DNA from: Motacilla alba alba
Lineage: Eukaryota > Chordata > Aves > Passeriformes > Motacillidae
Reading direction: 5' to 3'
Assembly (NCBI RefSeq): GCF_015832195.1
Contig: NC_052016.1
Span: forward strand, 27,735,129 to 27,799,128
DNA length: 64,000 nucleotides
This document shows, piece after piece, positions 63,500-64,000 of this stretch (position 1 is the first letter of the stretch; each line of letters begins with the position of its first letter). A model generated the notes under the pieces. That model was not told the origin of the DNA. It did no database searches and saw nothing but the letters and a program-made list of their open reading frames with translations. The position numbers and the translations under genes are program-made.

Positions 63500-64000
63500 C
63501 AAACTAAAAAACAGGAAAAGCAAAGGTTTCACAAAATTTGTTTTGGACCACTCCAATGGAATGTTTCTCATCACTTTACAAAATTCAGGTTTTGAAACAA
63601 GTATTTAGCCACTTGTTTCAGAATTCTTCAAAAAAAAGTATTCTAATTATTTTGTATTTTTCTTAGGTTCTCCCATGTTTTCATTTTCTTCTTTCAGTCC
63701 CTCAGGGTCTCTTCCATCCTTCATGACATTTTGATGCTGACTGCTTTAAGATTGTTTTTTAAGTATCAATGGATTTCACCATACATCACTCATTTAAGTA
63801 TATCTAATTCATCTAAATGTTCTTCACCTTTTATCTGAAGATGGAGCAAAAAGCAATATCAACCCAGTCTTCTTCACAGCAGCTGTTGGTTGTTTCCTTT
63901 CCCATTAGGCATGGGGTTTGTATTCTCCTTTGCCTCCCTGTGCTTCTCACATGCTTTGCTTATTTCATTCTGTCTTTTGCTAGCTTTCTCTTGTGCAGTA

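Larger units (their letters stand above)
62806..64000. other. Gene-free end of window
   Basis: AT-rich sequence with no recognisable gene. It contains an (ATTG)n run and the 51/55-bp tandem duplication listed separately. Confidence 0.6.

Overview
The window looks like nuclear DNA of a bird, most likely a songbird. It is AT-rich, has low gene density, and carries several 5'-truncated CR1 LINE copies, the commonest interspersed repeat of bird genomes. It also carries one roughly 1.1-kb solo LTR of a type I recognise from passerine endogenous retroviruses. No bacterial-type gene organisation is present, and no open frame exceeds 155 codons. I could not identify any complete protein-coding gene, tRNA, rRNA, snRNA or CRISPR array. 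The window is best read as intergenic or intronic sequence.

Layout. Bases 1-26,100 are unique AT-rich sequence with an old sense-strand CR1 fragment near 5.7-6.1 kb and an antisense CR1 tail at 11.9-12.15 kb. At 26.13-26.70 kb an A-rich simple tract is followed by a sharp CpG island. The island holds GC boxes, a heptamer tandem repeat, a G-quadruplex motif and a good splice donor at its 3' edge, and is the best candidate promoter or first exon here. From 26.7 to 39.8 kb there is unique sequence. It includes a 64-bp stretch (34,321-34,384) bounded by consensus splice sites and open in all three frames, which I list as a candidate cassette exon. The solo LTR occupies about 39.83-40.92 kb, and the best-preserved CR1 copy (minus strand) lies at 42.75-43.40 kb. 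The last 20 kb hold four more degraded CR1/L3-like pieces, several microsatellites, perfect inverted repeats and a recent-looking 51/55-bp tandem duplication at 63.4 kb.

How it works together. Nothing here forms a pathway. The CpG island and the candidate exon are both on the plus strand, so they could belong to one transcript (promoter near 26.4 kb, exon at 34.3 kb), but this is inference. I see no convincing previously undescribed system. The items most worth checking are the CpG island with its G4/heptamer repeat, the candidate exon and the hairpins.
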